DNA of 64,000 nt, taken from positions 124,001 through 188,000 of the forward strand of contig NZ_AUDG01000002.1 in assembly GCF_000425345.1 (NCBI RefSeq). Direction: 5' to 3'. This document shows positions 17,571-26,042 of this stretch, piece by piece. Origin of the DNA: Rheinheimera baltica DSM 14885 (GTDB lineage Bacteria > Pseudomonadota > Gammaproteobacteria > Enterobacterales > Alteromonadaceae). A program made the translations under genes and the position numbers. The notes beneath the pieces were generated by a model. That model was given only the letters and a program-made list of their open reading frames with translations, was not told the DNA's origin and did no database searches. Each line of letters begins with the position of its first letter. Position 1 is the stretch's first letter.

Positions 17571-19331
17571 TTAACCCGGGCTGTAACGCAGGCTAATGCC
17601 AACGTTTGCGCCAGCGGTAGTATAACCAGCACTGGTTTGATAATTTTTATCAAACAGGTTATCCAGTTTCGCCCTCAGTTTTAAGGCGGGCGTTAGCTGA
17701 TAATCCGCGCCAATACCCCATAGCGTAAAACCACCCAGGTTGGCGACACTCGCATACATGCCCTGATACGTCGAACTCTGGTAATCTGCTGTGATAAAGG
17801 CCGACCACTTATCTTCGACAATGCTACCGCGCCAATTCAGTGTGTTTTTTGGCCGTCGTTCCAACTTTAAGCCGCTACTTTGGTTTTCAGTATCAAGCCA
17901 GGTGTAGGCCAAATTACTGCTAAACTGCTGCCACTGCTGCTGCACACTAAACTCTACGCCTGAAATTGTTGCCAATAGCACGTTCTCAGCCCGTTCTACC
18001 CCTTGGATCAAGTTGGTGACGTCACGATCAAACCAGGCAAGCTGTGCACTAAAGTCTTGTTCAACAAAGCGCAGAGCAACCTCATCTGATACTGACTCTT
18101 GCGGTTTCAGTTCAGGATTAGCATAGCCCGGATAATACAGTTCGTTAAACGATGGCGTTTTAAATGCTGTACCCCGGCTGGCTCGCAGCATCCACTGCTC
18201 TGTCAGCTGATACCCTGCTGCCAGTTGCCAGGTGTTTTGGCCGCCGTATTGGTTGATCAAATCACGGCGCAGTGCAGCTTCGAGTTTTAGCGCATTGAGC
18301 TGATAATGCAGACCGGTAAACAAGGCGCGGTTTATACGGCTGGTTTTTTCGTAAGGCGTGGACGAACGATCGACCTTCTCCTGATACCAGTCCCCCCCCG
18401 CCAGCAACGTTAGGCTGGTGCTTAGGCTGGTCTGGGCCTGATAATTGAACTCATCGCGCGCAGTGATAAAAGGGCTGCGCGAGTCGGGGCCATAGCTAGC
18501 TTCGCTGTCAAGATTACGGCTAAGTTGTGCCTGGTGCTGCCAACGCCCAAGTTGCTGCTGCCAACCCAGTAAGTAAGTGCGGTTAAATGTATCAGCGGCA
18601 TCTTCGTTGCCATAGCTGGTATCAAACTCGTAATAACCAGAATTAACATCGGCTTGTGCCGTCCACAGACCAAGTTCAGTCTGGTAATCTGCGGCTACTT
18701 TAATAAATTTTTGCTTGTAGCCATCGCTATCGCTATCAAGTTCTTTACGCACATTAAAGCCATCGGCACGGCTTACACCGGCACTGGCTCGCAACGTCAG
18801 TTGCTCAACGTGCTGGCTAACGCTGAGATCTGTGCCGGCCTGGCCGTAACTGCCAATATTGACATTAAGCTCGACTGCATTACTTCGTCGGGTCGTTATG
18901 GCAATAACACCAGCAAGCGCGTCAGAGCCATACCATGCTGCACGAGGGCCACGTACCACTTCAATACGCTGAATCAACTCCAACGGTAGCATGGCAAGCG
19001 ATTTATAGCCTAAGGTGGCAGAACCACTGCGCACACCATCAATCAGCACTAACGTATGGCCAACATTGCCACCGCGAATATACACTCCACTGGTTTGGCC
19101 GCGACCGCCGTCTCGCGATAGATTAATGCCCGGCAGCTGTGCCAACAAGGCGGGTAAATCGGATGCCTGGCGCGCGACGATATCGTCATGCTCAAGTACG
19201 GTTACACTCGCCAACACATCTTGCTGCGCAGTGGCAGTGCGATTGGCATAAATACTAATATGTTCGATATCGTCAGCATAAACTGAACAACAGGATGCGA
19301 CCAACACGGCCGCCAAAGCAGGTTTAAACAT
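17571..19331 (-). CDS. btuB: TonB-dependent vitamin B12 receptor BtuB
   Basis: This 586-residue outer-membrane receptor has a signal peptide (about 1-19), an N-terminal plug domain (VTVLEHDDIVARQASDLPALLAQLPGI and SGVYIRGGNVGHTLVLIDGVRSGS) and a 22-strand barrel ending in an aromatic-containing strand (NVGISLRYSPG). Its identity as a cobalamin transporter is strongly supported by the cobalamin riboswitch in its leader. GGAGC precedes the ATG. It converges with the solute-binding protein gene. No btuCDF or cobalamin biosynthesis genes are visible in the window. Confidence 0.92.
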   Translation of the reverse strand: MFKPALAAVLVASCCSVYADDIEHISIYANRTATAQQDVLASVTVLEHDDIVARQASDLPALLAQLPGINLSRDGGRGQTSGVYIRGGNVGHTLVLIDGVRSGSATLGYKSLAMLPLELIQRIEVVRGPRAAWYGSDALAGVIAITTRRSNAVELNVNIGSYGQAGTDLSVSQHVEQLTLRASAGVSRADGFNVRKELDSDSDGYKQKFIKVAADYQTELGLWTAQADVNSGYYEFDTSYGNEDAADTFNRTYLLGWQQQLGRWQHQAQLSRNLDSEASYGPDSRSPFITARDEFNYQAQTSLSTSLTLLAGGDWYQEKVDRSSTPYEKTSRINRALFTGLHYQLNALKLEAALRRDLINQYGGQNTWQLAAGYQLTEQWMLRASRGTAFKTPSFNELYYPGYANPELKPQESVSDEVALRFVEQDFSAQLAWFDRDVTNLIQGVERAENVLLATISGVEFSVQQQWQQFSSNLAYTWLDTENQSSGLKLERRPKNTLNWRGSIVEDKWSAFITADYQSSTYQGMYASVANLGGFTLWGIGADYQLTPALKLRAKLDNLFDKNYQTSAGYTTAGANVGISLRYSPG

Positions 19332-19382
19332 CTAAGCTCCGAAAACGTGCCCACCGCACGTTTAATAAAGTGAAAGGATTTT

Positions 19383-19537
19383 TCTGGCCGGTCTCCGGGC
19401 TAACAACCTGCTTTCGCCTACATTCGCCTTCCCATCAAATGACAGTGGCATTGAATACAGTTCAGTTGTTTACCGTTGCGGGGGCAGCTCTGGATTTAAA
19501 CCAGATTCCCGTTTACCTGCAGTTAGCTGCAGCACCT
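19383..19537 (-). ncRNA. Cobalamin riboswitch in the btuB leader
   Basis: Read on the minus strand the leader has the conserved cobalamin-riboswitch blocks: GGGAATCTGGTT with AAATCCAGAGC, then GCCCCCGCAACGGTAA, a GGGAAGGCG segment, and the B12 box GCCCGGAGACCGGCC at 19386-19401. The spacing and order match the class that represses btuB when adenosylcobalamin is bound. The element ends about 50 bases before the btuB ATG. A short expression platform with GTGCGGTGGGCAC may pair near the ribosome site, so translational control is likely; this part is inferred. Confidence 0.93.
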
Positions 19538-19538
19538 G

Positions 19539-19564
19539 AAAAAGCGGCTCCTTGCTGGAGCCGC
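19539..19564 (-). terminator. Terminator after yajQ, at the 5' edge of the btuB leader
   Basis: On the minus strand an 8-9-bp GC-rich perfect stem (GCGGCTCC with GGAGCCGC) is followed at once by TTTTT. It lies 60 bases beyond the yajQ stop and directly before the riboswitch. The predicted btuB start point falls at the beginning of this hairpin. Confidence 0.75.
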
Positions 19565-19568
19565 GTGC

Positions 19569-19596
19569 AGTTTAGCGTGAGGAATGGAATTGTCAA
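19569..19596 (-). promoter_or_regulatory. Predicted sigma-70 promoter of btuB
   Basis: On the minus strand a perfect -35 TTGACA (19591-19596) is separated by 16 bases from a -10 TAAACT (19569-19574). The expected start, near 19562, lies just upstream of the riboswitch and at the edge of the yajQ terminator hairpin. Confidence 0.65.
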
Positions 19597-19625
19597 TAGG
19601 TGTCTGGATGGCCGAAGCCATGCAG

Positions 19626-20108
19626 TTAGTCACGAAAGTTTTTAAACTGGAAAGGTTGGCCTAAATCAGAGGTACGTACCAATTGCATCGCCGCTTGTAA
19701 ATCGTCACGCTTTTTACCCGTTACCCGCAACTCCTCTCCCTGAATAGCCACCTGTACCTTAATATTGCTGTCTTTAACAAGTTTAATAATTTTCTTCGCT
19801 ATGTCTTTATCGATGCCTTGCTTAATGCTGACAAAGCGTGTGACGAATTTACCATGACGCTCTTCTTTTTCAATTTTGAAACTATTAACATCCAGCTGCA
19901 GCTTGCTGGCTTTAATGGCAAAAATATCGAACAACTGCATCACTTGTTGATCCGCTTCAGCGGTCAGTTCAATCTGTTCTTTTTTTAGCTCAATTTTGGC
20001 GTTAACGCCACGAAAATCATAGCGGGTTTCAAGTTCCCGTTTAGCGTTCTCTACCGCGTTATTAGCCTGGTTAATATCAATTTCTGAAACAATATCGAAT
20101 GAGGGCAT
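19626..20108 (-). CDS. yajQ: YajQ family nucleotide-binding protein
   Basis: This 160-residue protein matches the YajQ/UPF0234 family, starting [11 protein letters not shown] and containing YDFRG, the [11 protein letters not shown] segment and the C-terminal [12 protein letters not shown]. The family has two ferredoxin-like domains, and some members bind c-di-GMP or other nucleotides. The ATG at 20108 has AGGAGA upstream; an in-frame start at 20126 would add six residues and is less likely. It is divergent from the VanZ gene and is followed by a terminator and the btuB leader. Confidence 0.92.
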   Translation of the reverse strand: MPSFDIVSEIDINQANNAVENAKRELETRYDFRGVNAKIELKKEQIELTAEADQQVMQLFDIFAIKASKLQLDVNSFKIEKEERHGKFVTRFVSIKQGIDKDIAKKIIKLVKDSNIKVQVAIQGEELRVTGKKRDDLQAAMQLVRTSDLGQPFQFKNFRD

Positions 20109-20201
20109 TAAAAATCTCCTTAGCATAAGCCATTCTGTCTGCTGGTGATTATAACCAGAAAACTGTTACAATCCGAGCGCCATATAGGTTTGGGGGTGTA
20201 T

Positions 20202-20558
20202 GTGTCACAAAGTTTTTATCGCTGGTTGTGCTTACTTTGTTTTTTTCTGGCTACAGCGAGCTTCTTGGCTGAACTCAACGGTCACCGTATTATTGCCGGC
20301 TTTGCCCATATTGATAAAGTCGCGCATTTTGGCATTTTTGCTATTTTGTCAGCGTTACTATGGAAAGGCTTTAAAGTGTCACCGGTGACCGCGTTAATCG
20401 TTTTAGGTGCCTATGGTGGCAGCATAGAGTTGGCACAACATTATTTTACCCGCCGACATGGCGATTGGTTCGACCTACTGGCAGATATTGGCGGTGTTAT
20501 TAGCTTCTATCTGGTACGCAGCGTATGGCACCGAATACGTCCCCGCAGCCAGCGCTAA
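20202..20558 (+). CDS. VanZ family small membrane protein
   Basis: This protein of about 118 residues has three to four predicted membrane segments and the VanZ-like pattern DKVAHFGIFAILSALLW, then ELAQHYFTRRHGDWFDLLADIGGV. The histidine and DxxDLLAD features are typical of bacterial VanZ-like proteins of unknown function, not of glycopeptide resistance as such. I chose the GTG at 20202 because GGGGG lies five bases upstream; an earlier in-frame GTG at 20145 is possible. The end overlaps the next gene by 34 bases. Confidence 0.78.
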   Translation: MSQSFYRWLCLLCFFLATASFLAELNGHRIIAGFAHIDKVAHFGIFAILSALLWKGFKVSPVTALIVLGAYGGSIELAQHYFTRRHGDWFDLLADIGGVISFYLVRSVWHRIRPRSQR

Positions 20559-21427
20559 GCTGGACCATCGTTGGCCAAGGTGCTATTGGTTTATTGGCAG
20601 CCTGCAGGTTGTCATTGGCCGGAAACGCCGTTTCATTGTGGTTAAAAACTCCAAACATTATCAATATTGATTTCACTGAACAGCAGTTTAGTTACCCCCC
20701 AGCGATAGCGCCGTTGAATGCCGTGCTGGTGCCGGTTAAAAGCTATGCCATACTCGATGCCATTAAAGGTTTATTACCACATCTTAGCCCTGATGCTCAG
20801 CTGGTGCTAAGCCACAATGGTATGGGAACTATAGCGCAGGTAAAACCGTTGTTACTGCCCTCACAAGGGCTGTGGTTTCTTACCACCACTCACGGTGCAC
20901 TTAAACAACACCATAATCTGTTTCACACCGGACAAGGGCAAAGTGTCATCGCGCCACTTAATAGTGCCGCCATAGCATGCTCTGAAGCGGTTACTCAGGT
21001 GATGGATATCGCCCTGGGACCAATAACATTAACCGATAATATATCGCCCTATTTATGGCAAAAATTGGCGATTAATGCAGTAATAAATCCACTAACGGCA
21101 ATATATGATTGCCAAAACGGCCAACTAAGTGCTGCTGAGTATCGCAGTCAAATTGCGGAGATTTTAGCTGAGGTGTGCCAGTTGGCAACGCTAATGGGCA
21201 TATCGCTGGTGTATGAAGACACGCTGGCAAAGGTGCAGCAGGTGATTATCCAAACGGCAAAAAATTACTCGTCTATGCACCAAGATGTAAAGCATCAAAG
21301 GCGCACTGAAATCGCTGCAATAAATGGCTTTGTGGTAGAGCAAGCGGCACGCTATCAGTTAGCCGTGCCGCAAAATGCTGTTTTATTACAACGGGTAATA
21401 CAATTAGAACAGGCTTACGGTCGATAA
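20525..21427 (+). CDS. panE: 2-dehydropantoate 2-reductase (ketopantoate reductase)
   Basis: This 300-residue enzyme reduces 2-dehydropantoate to pantoate with NADPH in coenzyme A synthesis. It has the N-terminal GQGAIG nucleotide-binding motif, a central SHNGMG, and the C-terminal domain with the catalytic lysine region LWQKLAINAVINPLTA and SSMHQDVKHQRRTEIAAINGF. The start overlaps the VanZ gene by 34 bases. The 3' end overlaps the convergent thiI gene by 13 bases. Paralogues of this family exist, so the symbol is probable, not certain. Confidence 0.85.
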   Translation: MAPNTSPQPALSWTIVGQGAIGLLAACRLSLAGNAVSLWLKTPNIINIDFTEQQFSYPPAIAPLNAVLVPVKSYAILDAIKGLLPHLSPDAQLVLSHNGMGTIAQVKPLLLPSQGLWFLTTTHGALKQHHNLFHTGQGQSVIAPLNSAAIACSEAVTQVMDIALGPITLTDNISPYLWQKLAINAVINPLTAIYDCQNGQLSAAEYRSQIAEILAEVCQLATLMGISLVYEDTLAKVQQVIIQTAKNYSSMHQDVKHQRRTEIAAINGFVVEQAARYQLAVPQNAVLLQRVIQLEQAYGR

Positions 21428-22872
21428 ACCGCCACATTAGCGTAGCCTTGCTCTTGTAAAATTACCGCTTGTAACCGGCTCATAACACCGCGATCGCAAT
21501 AGCAGTAGTACTGTTTAGTCTGATCTAAATGACTAAATTGTGATGCCAAACGAAAAAAGGGCAACTCTACCACCGCATGATTGGCCACGGTTAACGGCTT
21601 AAGTTCTGTCTCTTCCGGGCTACGAATATCCAATACTATGGCATCAGCCGGCAGCTCGGACAGTTCTGTTACAACATGTGCTTGTTGGTCAGCCTGATAA
21701 TCAACGGTACGAATATCAAGCACCTTCGCCTCTTGAACTGCCTGATCCAGCACGGCGAAATTAAACTTTTGCTCGTTCAGCTCTACATCGGCAAGCACTG
21801 CATTAACTGTCGGCTTGTTTGAGATAACACCACAATATTCAGGCATGCTCTTGGCGATATCTTCTGCACCAATCTTGCGCGCTATATCGACAATCTCTTG
21901 CTTATCCTGGTAGATAAGTGGCCGTAGCACCAACATGTCGGTTACCCGATCAATGACATTTAAGTTGGCAATAGTTTGGCTGGCAACCTGGCCAATACTT
22001 TCGCCGGTAACCAAGGCTTTAATACCCAGATTCTCGGCGACGCTGGCCGCAGCGCGCATCATCATGCGCTTTAATACAACGCCCATTAAACCGCTGTCTA
22101 TATTCTCCAGTATCTGCTCTACCACTGGGGCGAAGTTAACACTAACAAACTTCACTTTGTGCGACAGGCTGTATTTTTGCCAAATAAGATGAGACATTTC
22201 CCGCACACCCGCTTCATGTGCTGCGCCACCCAGGTTGAAAAACAGATAATGGGTTCTAACCCCTTTACGGATCATTAAGTAACTGGCAACTGCGGAGTCA
22301 TACCCGCCAGAAATAAGCGATAAGGCGTCGGATTGGGAAGGCAACGGAAAACCGCCCATGCCCTGATACTGCCGACGCACCATGATCAACACATCTTTTC
22401 TGACTTCCAGCGCTACTACAACATCAGGTTTTTTAAGCTGTACCCGCGCGGTAGAAACAAGCTGATTTAACCCACCACCAATATAGCGTTCCGCTTCAAT
22501 TGATGAAAAAGTATGCTTGCCTTCACGCCTTACCCGCACACAGAAAGATTTATTTTCTAACTGATCGGCATAAACCAAAGCAACCTGTTCGTAAATGTCA
22601 TGCAAAGAGGTAAAGCTACTCGATTGCATTTCAGAGAATTGCATAATGCCCGGAATGCAACTTAACCGCTCAACAAGCTGCTGTTTTATTGCCAGCTCGT
22701 CTCCGGGATAACGTATAGTGAGGTGGTCGTAACTATTTTTAACGTCAATATTACTGTCTACCCGAAGCACAATCGTTTTGATATTGCGTTCGAGTAATAA
22801 TGTCTGGCGTTTACGCACCGATTTGCTTTTGATGGCAATTTCCGGGTGCAATTTAATAATAAATTCAATCAT
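21415..22872 (-). CDS. thiI: tRNA uracil 4-sulfurtransferase ThiI with rhodanese domain
   Basis: ThiI makes 4-thiouridine at position 8 of tRNA and can supply sulfur for the thiamine thiazole. At 485 residues it has the ferredoxin-like and THUMP domains (about 1-165), the PP-loop ATPase with SGGYDSAVASYL (about 190), and a C-terminal rhodanese domain (about 400-485). The persulfide cysteine lies in YCDRGVMSR. That architecture is the enterobacterial type of about 480 residues. Its -10 element (TATAAT on the minus strand, 22911-22916) lies inside the terminator of the upstream pomAB operon. Confidence 0.94.
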   Translation of the reverse strand: MIEFIIKLHPEIAIKSKSVRKRQTLLLERNIKTIVLRVDSNIDVKNSYDHLTIRYPGDELAIKQQLVERLSCIPGIMQFSEMQSSSFTSLHDIYEQVALVYADQLENKSFCVRVRREGKHTFSSIEAERYIGGGLNQLVSTARVQLKKPDVVVALEVRKDVLIMVRRQYQGMGGFPLPSQSDALSLISGGYDSAVASYLMIRKGVRTHYLFFNLGGAAHEAGVREMSHLIWQKYSLSHKVKFVSVNFAPVVEQILENIDSGLMGVVLKRMMMRAAASVAENLGIKALVTGESIGQVASQTIANLNVIDRVTDMLVLRPLIYQDKQEIVDIARKIGAEDIAKSMPEYCGVISNKPTVNAVLADVELNEQKFNFAVLDQAVQEAKVLDIRTVDYQADQQAHVVTELSELPADAIVLDIRSPEETELKPLTVANHAVVELPFFRLASQFSHLDQTKQYYCYCDRGVMSRLQAVILQEQGYANVAVYRP

Positions 22873-22896
22873 CGCTTAGCGGCACAGTATCAGCAG

Positions 22897-22949
22897 AAAA
22901 AAAGTGGCGCAGATTATAGCGGATCTCTGGTTAAAGACCTAATCTGCGC
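22897..22949 (-). terminator. pomAB terminator overlapping the thiI -10 element
   Basis: On the minus strand GCGCAGATTA (22940-22949) pairs perfectly with TAATCTGCGC (22907-22916) around a 23-base loop, and seven T residues follow after three bases. The right arm contains TATAAT, a perfect -10 box in front of thiI, although no good -35 is seen. Confidence 0.6.
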
Positions 22950-22969
22950 GATTACGTTAGTCACTTCGT

Positions 22970-23923
22970 TTACTGAGCTGGCGCTTCCAAACTAATAGGA
23001 TCCGACTCTTTTGCCTTACCCTGCATAATGGATATTTCTACCCGTCTGTTACGCCGCCGGTTGAGTTCCGAATCGTTAGGTACCAGAGGTTTAGTATCGG
23101 CATGGCCAACCACGACTAGACGAGTGCGATCGAATCCGTCTGCTTTAATCATCTCAGAGCCAACAGAAACAGCACGTTTTGCAGACAAATCCCAATTGTT
23201 ACTGTGCAGCTCGTCAGAAACCTGAATATCATCGGTATGACCGGTTACCGTAATCTCACCCGGCACATCGTTCAACAGACTACCAATACGCTGAATAATG
23301 GGCTTAAACCGGGGCTGGAGAAACGACGACCCAGAGGGGAAAGCACCATTCTCGCGAATACGGATAATAATTTGCTGCCCTAGTGATTCAAGCTCAATAG
23401 CACCATCAACAATTTGCTTCTGCAGTTGTTCGGCCAGCTTTTTAACCATTTCATTGGTTTGTTCTTGTTGCGCTTCAGACTGCGCATCGGCACTGGCTTG
23501 TTCGCCGTCCATGATTTCTTCGGCGTTACTAACTGATTGGCCCCCACTTAAATCTTCACGTTGCTCCTGGCGACCGCCAGCAGAGTCTTCTTCACCGGCT
23601 TGAAATTCAATCATCTGCTGCGTAATTTCTATTGTTTGCTGCTGCAGGGTTTCAATAGGCGTAGGATCAGGCCGCCCTGGCCGAAACTCCATCGCAATGA
23701 CGCTGGTGCCTTTGGGAATATCTTCTACTTCAATTTTATTCTGGACACCAAAAGCAAATTTCATGGAGCCGGCAATTTGCTTAAATTTCAGCACATCCAT
23801 CTCGGAAAACGCGAGCAGCAGTACAAAGAAACACATTAACAGTGCCATTAAATCTGCAAAGGTGCCCATATAGGCTGGCAACCCCGGCGGTGGGCATTTA
23901 CACTCTTCGGCTTCATCACTCAT
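22970..23923 (-). CDS. pomB: Flagellar stator protein PomB/MotB
   Basis: This 317-residue protein is the peptidoglycan-anchored stator partner. It has one N-terminal membrane helix with the ion-binding aspartate D24 in FADLMALLMCFFVLL, matching the sodium-type PomB position. A variable acidic and glutamine-rich linker (about 80-170) follows, then an OmpA-like domain with VTGHTDDIQ and NNWDLSAKRA. It starts three bases after the pomA stop, with GGAG within the end of pomA. Sodium dependence is inferred from PomB-like sequence. Confidence 0.92.
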   Translation of the reverse strand: MSDEAEECKCPPPGLPAYMGTFADLMALLMCFFVLLLAFSEMDVLKFKQIAGSMKFAFGVQNKIEVEDIPKGTSVIAMEFRPGRPDPTPIETLQQQTIEITQQMIEFQAGEEDSAGGRQEQREDLSGGQSVSNAEEIMDGEQASADAQSEAQQEQTNEMVKKLAEQLQKQIVDGAIELESLGQQIIIRIRENGAFPSGSSFLQPRFKPIIQRIGSLLNDVPGEITVTGHTDDIQVSDELHSNNWDLSAKRAVSVGSEMIKADGFDRTRLVVVGHADTKPLVPNDSELNRRRNRRVEISIMQGKAKESDPISLEAPAQ

Positions 23924-23926
23924 ATC

Positions 23927-24694
23927 TTACTCCGCCGCAGCCGGTTCACGTTTACCCTGCGCCAAATAATTACGCAATATGCCTTCAATTACTTTAGGAT
24001 TTTGCCCATCCTGGATGCCTAAAATCGCATCCAGGATTAATTGATTATTCTGTTTTTCCTGCACATTTCGAATAGCTAGTTTATCGGCCAGTGGAATGGC
24101 AATAACGTTTGCAACAAAAGCGCCATAAAGGGTTGTAAGCAAAGCAACCGCCATTGCAGGTCCAATGGCTTTAGGGTCATCCATGTTAGACAGCATGGCA
24201 ACGAGGCCAACCAGAGTACCTATCATGCCCATCGCCGGAGCCACATCGCCCAAGCTTTTAAAAATAGCTATCGCCGTCTCATGCCGCTTTTCGGTCAGGC
24301 TAATATCTTTTAACAAGGTAGCCCGCACTACATCGGCGTCGTGCCCATCTACCAGCATGTTGACACCTTTTTGCATAAAAGCATTGGGTATTTCAGCTTC
24401 TTCAAGCGCTAAAAAACCACCTTTGCGAGCAGAGTCAGCTAATTGAACCGCTTTCTCAATCAGTTCTTCCGGCGCTTCAATCTTAAACATAAAGGCTTTT
24501 GCTGCCGCCTTACCGGAACCGAAAAACTGCGACAAAGTAAATTTGGAAATAACAACAAAAATTGAGCCACCAAAAACAATAAGAACAGATACGGTGTCCA
24601 TAAACATACCGACATTACCGCTGCTACCTAAAACCATGGCCATCACAACAAAGCCAATTGCGCCTAACATACCAACGAGGGTAGCTATATCCAC
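23927..24694 (-). CDS. pomA: Flagellar stator protein PomA/MotA
   Basis: This 255-residue protein has four membrane helices and a cytoplasmic loop with charged residues that engage FliG. It begins DIATLVGMLGAIGFVVMAMVLG and carries the conserved proline-rich LGDVAPAMGMIGTLVGLVAML and LLTTLYGAFVANVIAIPLADKL segments. The sequence is PomA-like (sodium-driven). The start is GTG with AAGGAG seven bases upstream. pomA and pomB form a two-gene operon and no other flagellar genes are nearby, the usual state for pomAB. Confidence 0.93.
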   Translation of the reverse strand: MDIATLVGMLGAIGFVVMAMVLGSSGNVGMFMDTVSVLIVFGGSIFVVISKFTLSQFFGSGKAAAKAFMFKIEAPEELIEKAVQLADSARKGGFLALEEAEIPNAFMQKGVNMLVDGHDADVVRATLLKDISLTEKRHETAIAIFKSLGDVAPAMGMIGTLVGLVAMLSNMDDPKAIGPAMAVALLTTLYGAFVANVIAIPLADKLAIRNVQEKQNNQLILDAILGIQDGQNPKVIEGILRNYLAQGKREPAAAE

Positions 24695-24733
24695 TCTTAT
24701 CTCCTTAAAATCTACATCAACCGGGGCATTGTC

Positions 24734-24796
24734 ATTATAGGTTTATTCTAGACAATAACTGTTTATCGACAATACAGCACAATGTTTGAGTATAAT
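24734..24796. promoter_or_regulatory. Divergent -10 elements between pomA and xseB
   Basis: The 198-base gap holds two perfect TATAAT boxes facing apart: one on the minus strand at 24734-24739, 40 bases before the pomA GTG, and one on the plus strand at 24791-24796, about 95 bases before xseB. The plus box has TCGACA 19 bases upstream. Neither has an ideal -35, so these are probable but unproved promoters. Confidence 0.45.
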
Positions 24797-24893
24797 TTAC
24801 GTGAAATTATCTATTTAGCCTTTCACTTGTGCTTTCCGATTGACCATAATAGCCTGCTAAGGTACCTTTGCGCACACTTTTTCCGGGGGTAGT

Positions 24894-25139
24894 ATGAGCA
24901 AAAAAAAAGCTGATTTGAGCCAGTTTGAACAAACCTTGTCTGAACTTGAACAGATAGTACAACAACTGGAACAAGGAGAACTTTCTTTAGATCAATCTTT
25001 AGCCCAATTTGAGCGTGGTATTACCCTTGCGCGCCAAAGTCAGCAGTTGCTGCAAACGGCTGAGCAAAAAGTACAGATCCTGATGCAACAACAGCAACAG
25101 GAATCACTGCTACCGTTTGAACCTGATCAAGGGGATTAA
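24894..25139 (+). CDS. xseB: Exodeoxyribonuclease VII small subunit
   Basis: This 81-residue helical protein matches Xse[34 protein letters not shown] is the family core. It forms the multi-copy small subunit of exonuclease VII, which degrades single-stranded DNA. It starts a run with ispA and dxs, the standard xseB-ispA-dxs order in gammaproteobacteria. GGGGG stands upstream of the ATG. The glutamine-rich tail (MQQQQQQES) is a compositional oddity only. Confidence 0.93.
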   Translation: MSKKKADLSQFEQTLSELEQIVQQLEQGELSLDQSLAQFERGITLARQSQQLLQTAEQKVQILMQQQQQESLLPFEPDQGD

Positions 25140-25140
25140 G

Positions 25141-26028
25141 GTGTTACCAGCCAATTTACCGATGTATCAGCAACGGGTAGAACAGCATCTGCAACAACTG
25201 CTAACTGCACGTCAGCAAACCTCACCGCGGCTGCTTGAGGCTATGTCATATAGTTTATTGCTGGGCGGCAAGCGTATCCGGCCTTTTTTGGTATACAGTT
25301 GCGGCACCATGTTAGGTGCAAGTCTGCACGACTTAGACGGCCCTGCCGCCGCATTGGAAGCCCTGCACAGTTATTCATTGATACATGATGACTTACCCGC
25401 AATGGACAACGATGATTTACGTCGCGGAAAGCCCACTTGCCATAAGGCGTTTGATGAAGCCACTGCAGTGCTGGCGGGTGATGCTTTGCAAACCCTGGCT
25501 TTTGAGGTTTTAAGTAGTCACGACTATCAACACTGCACACCTAAAGCGATATTGCATATGGTGCAATGTTTTGCTAAAGCGTCTGGCTACAGTGGCATGT
25601 GTGGTGGCCAGGCGATTGATTTAGCCCAGACAAACCAAAGCACAAACTTAGTGCAGCTTGAACAGATGCACAGGCTGAAAACAGGTGCCCTGATAGAGTG
25701 CGCGGTGCAGTTGGCATGGTTATGCAGCCCCAATCAACAATCAACAGAATTAGATACATTACTGCGCTTTGCACGTGCGTTAGGGCTGGCATTTCAAGTG
25801 CAGGATGATATTCTCGATATTGAAAGTGACACGGCCACGCTGGGCAAACCACAAGGCTCAGACAGCAAGGCAAACAAATCAACGTACCCGGCATTGTTGG
25901 GGTTGGAGAATGCCAAAGCCAAAGCTCAGCAATTATATCAAGAAGCACTGAACGCTCTGGCTAGCTTACCGTATAACACTGATGAATTACGCGCTTTTGC
26001 GCAGTATATTATCGAACGCAAGTTTTAA
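25141..26028 (+). CDS. ispA: Farnesyl diphosphate synthase (geranyltranstransferase)
   Basis: IspA condenses IPP with DMAPP and GPP to farnesyl diphosphate. The first aspartate-rich motif is DDLPAMD at residues 83-89 and the second is QDDILD near residue 220. I chose GTG at 25141, with AAGGGG seven to eight bases upstream and one base after the xseB stop, giving 295 residues, close to the usual 299. An in-frame ATG at 25117 would overlap xseB by 23 bases. It is followed after 14 bases by dxs, so precursor and prenyl chain synthesis are co-expressed. Confidence 0.93.
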   Translation: MLPANLPMYQQRVEQHLQQLLTARQQTSPRLLEAMSYSLLLGGKRIRPFLVYSCGTMLGASLHDLDGPAAALEALHSYSLIHDDLPAMDNDDLRRGKPTCHKAFDEATAVLAGDALQTLAFEVLSSHDYQHCTPKAILHMVQCFAKASGYSGMCGGQAIDLAQTNQSTNLVQLEQMHRLKTGALIECAVQLAWLCSPNQQSTELDTLLRFARALGLAFQVQDDILDIESDTATLGKPQGSDSKANKSTYPALLGLENAKAKAQQLYQEALNALASLPYNTDELRAFAQYIIERKF

Positions 26029-26042
26029 CACAGGCATGGATT

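Noticed and set aside
19370-19645. A 91-codon plus-strand open frame across the riboswitch region
   Set aside because: It coincides with the structured cobalamin riboswitch and its terminator on the other strand and has no ribosome site or protein-like pattern.
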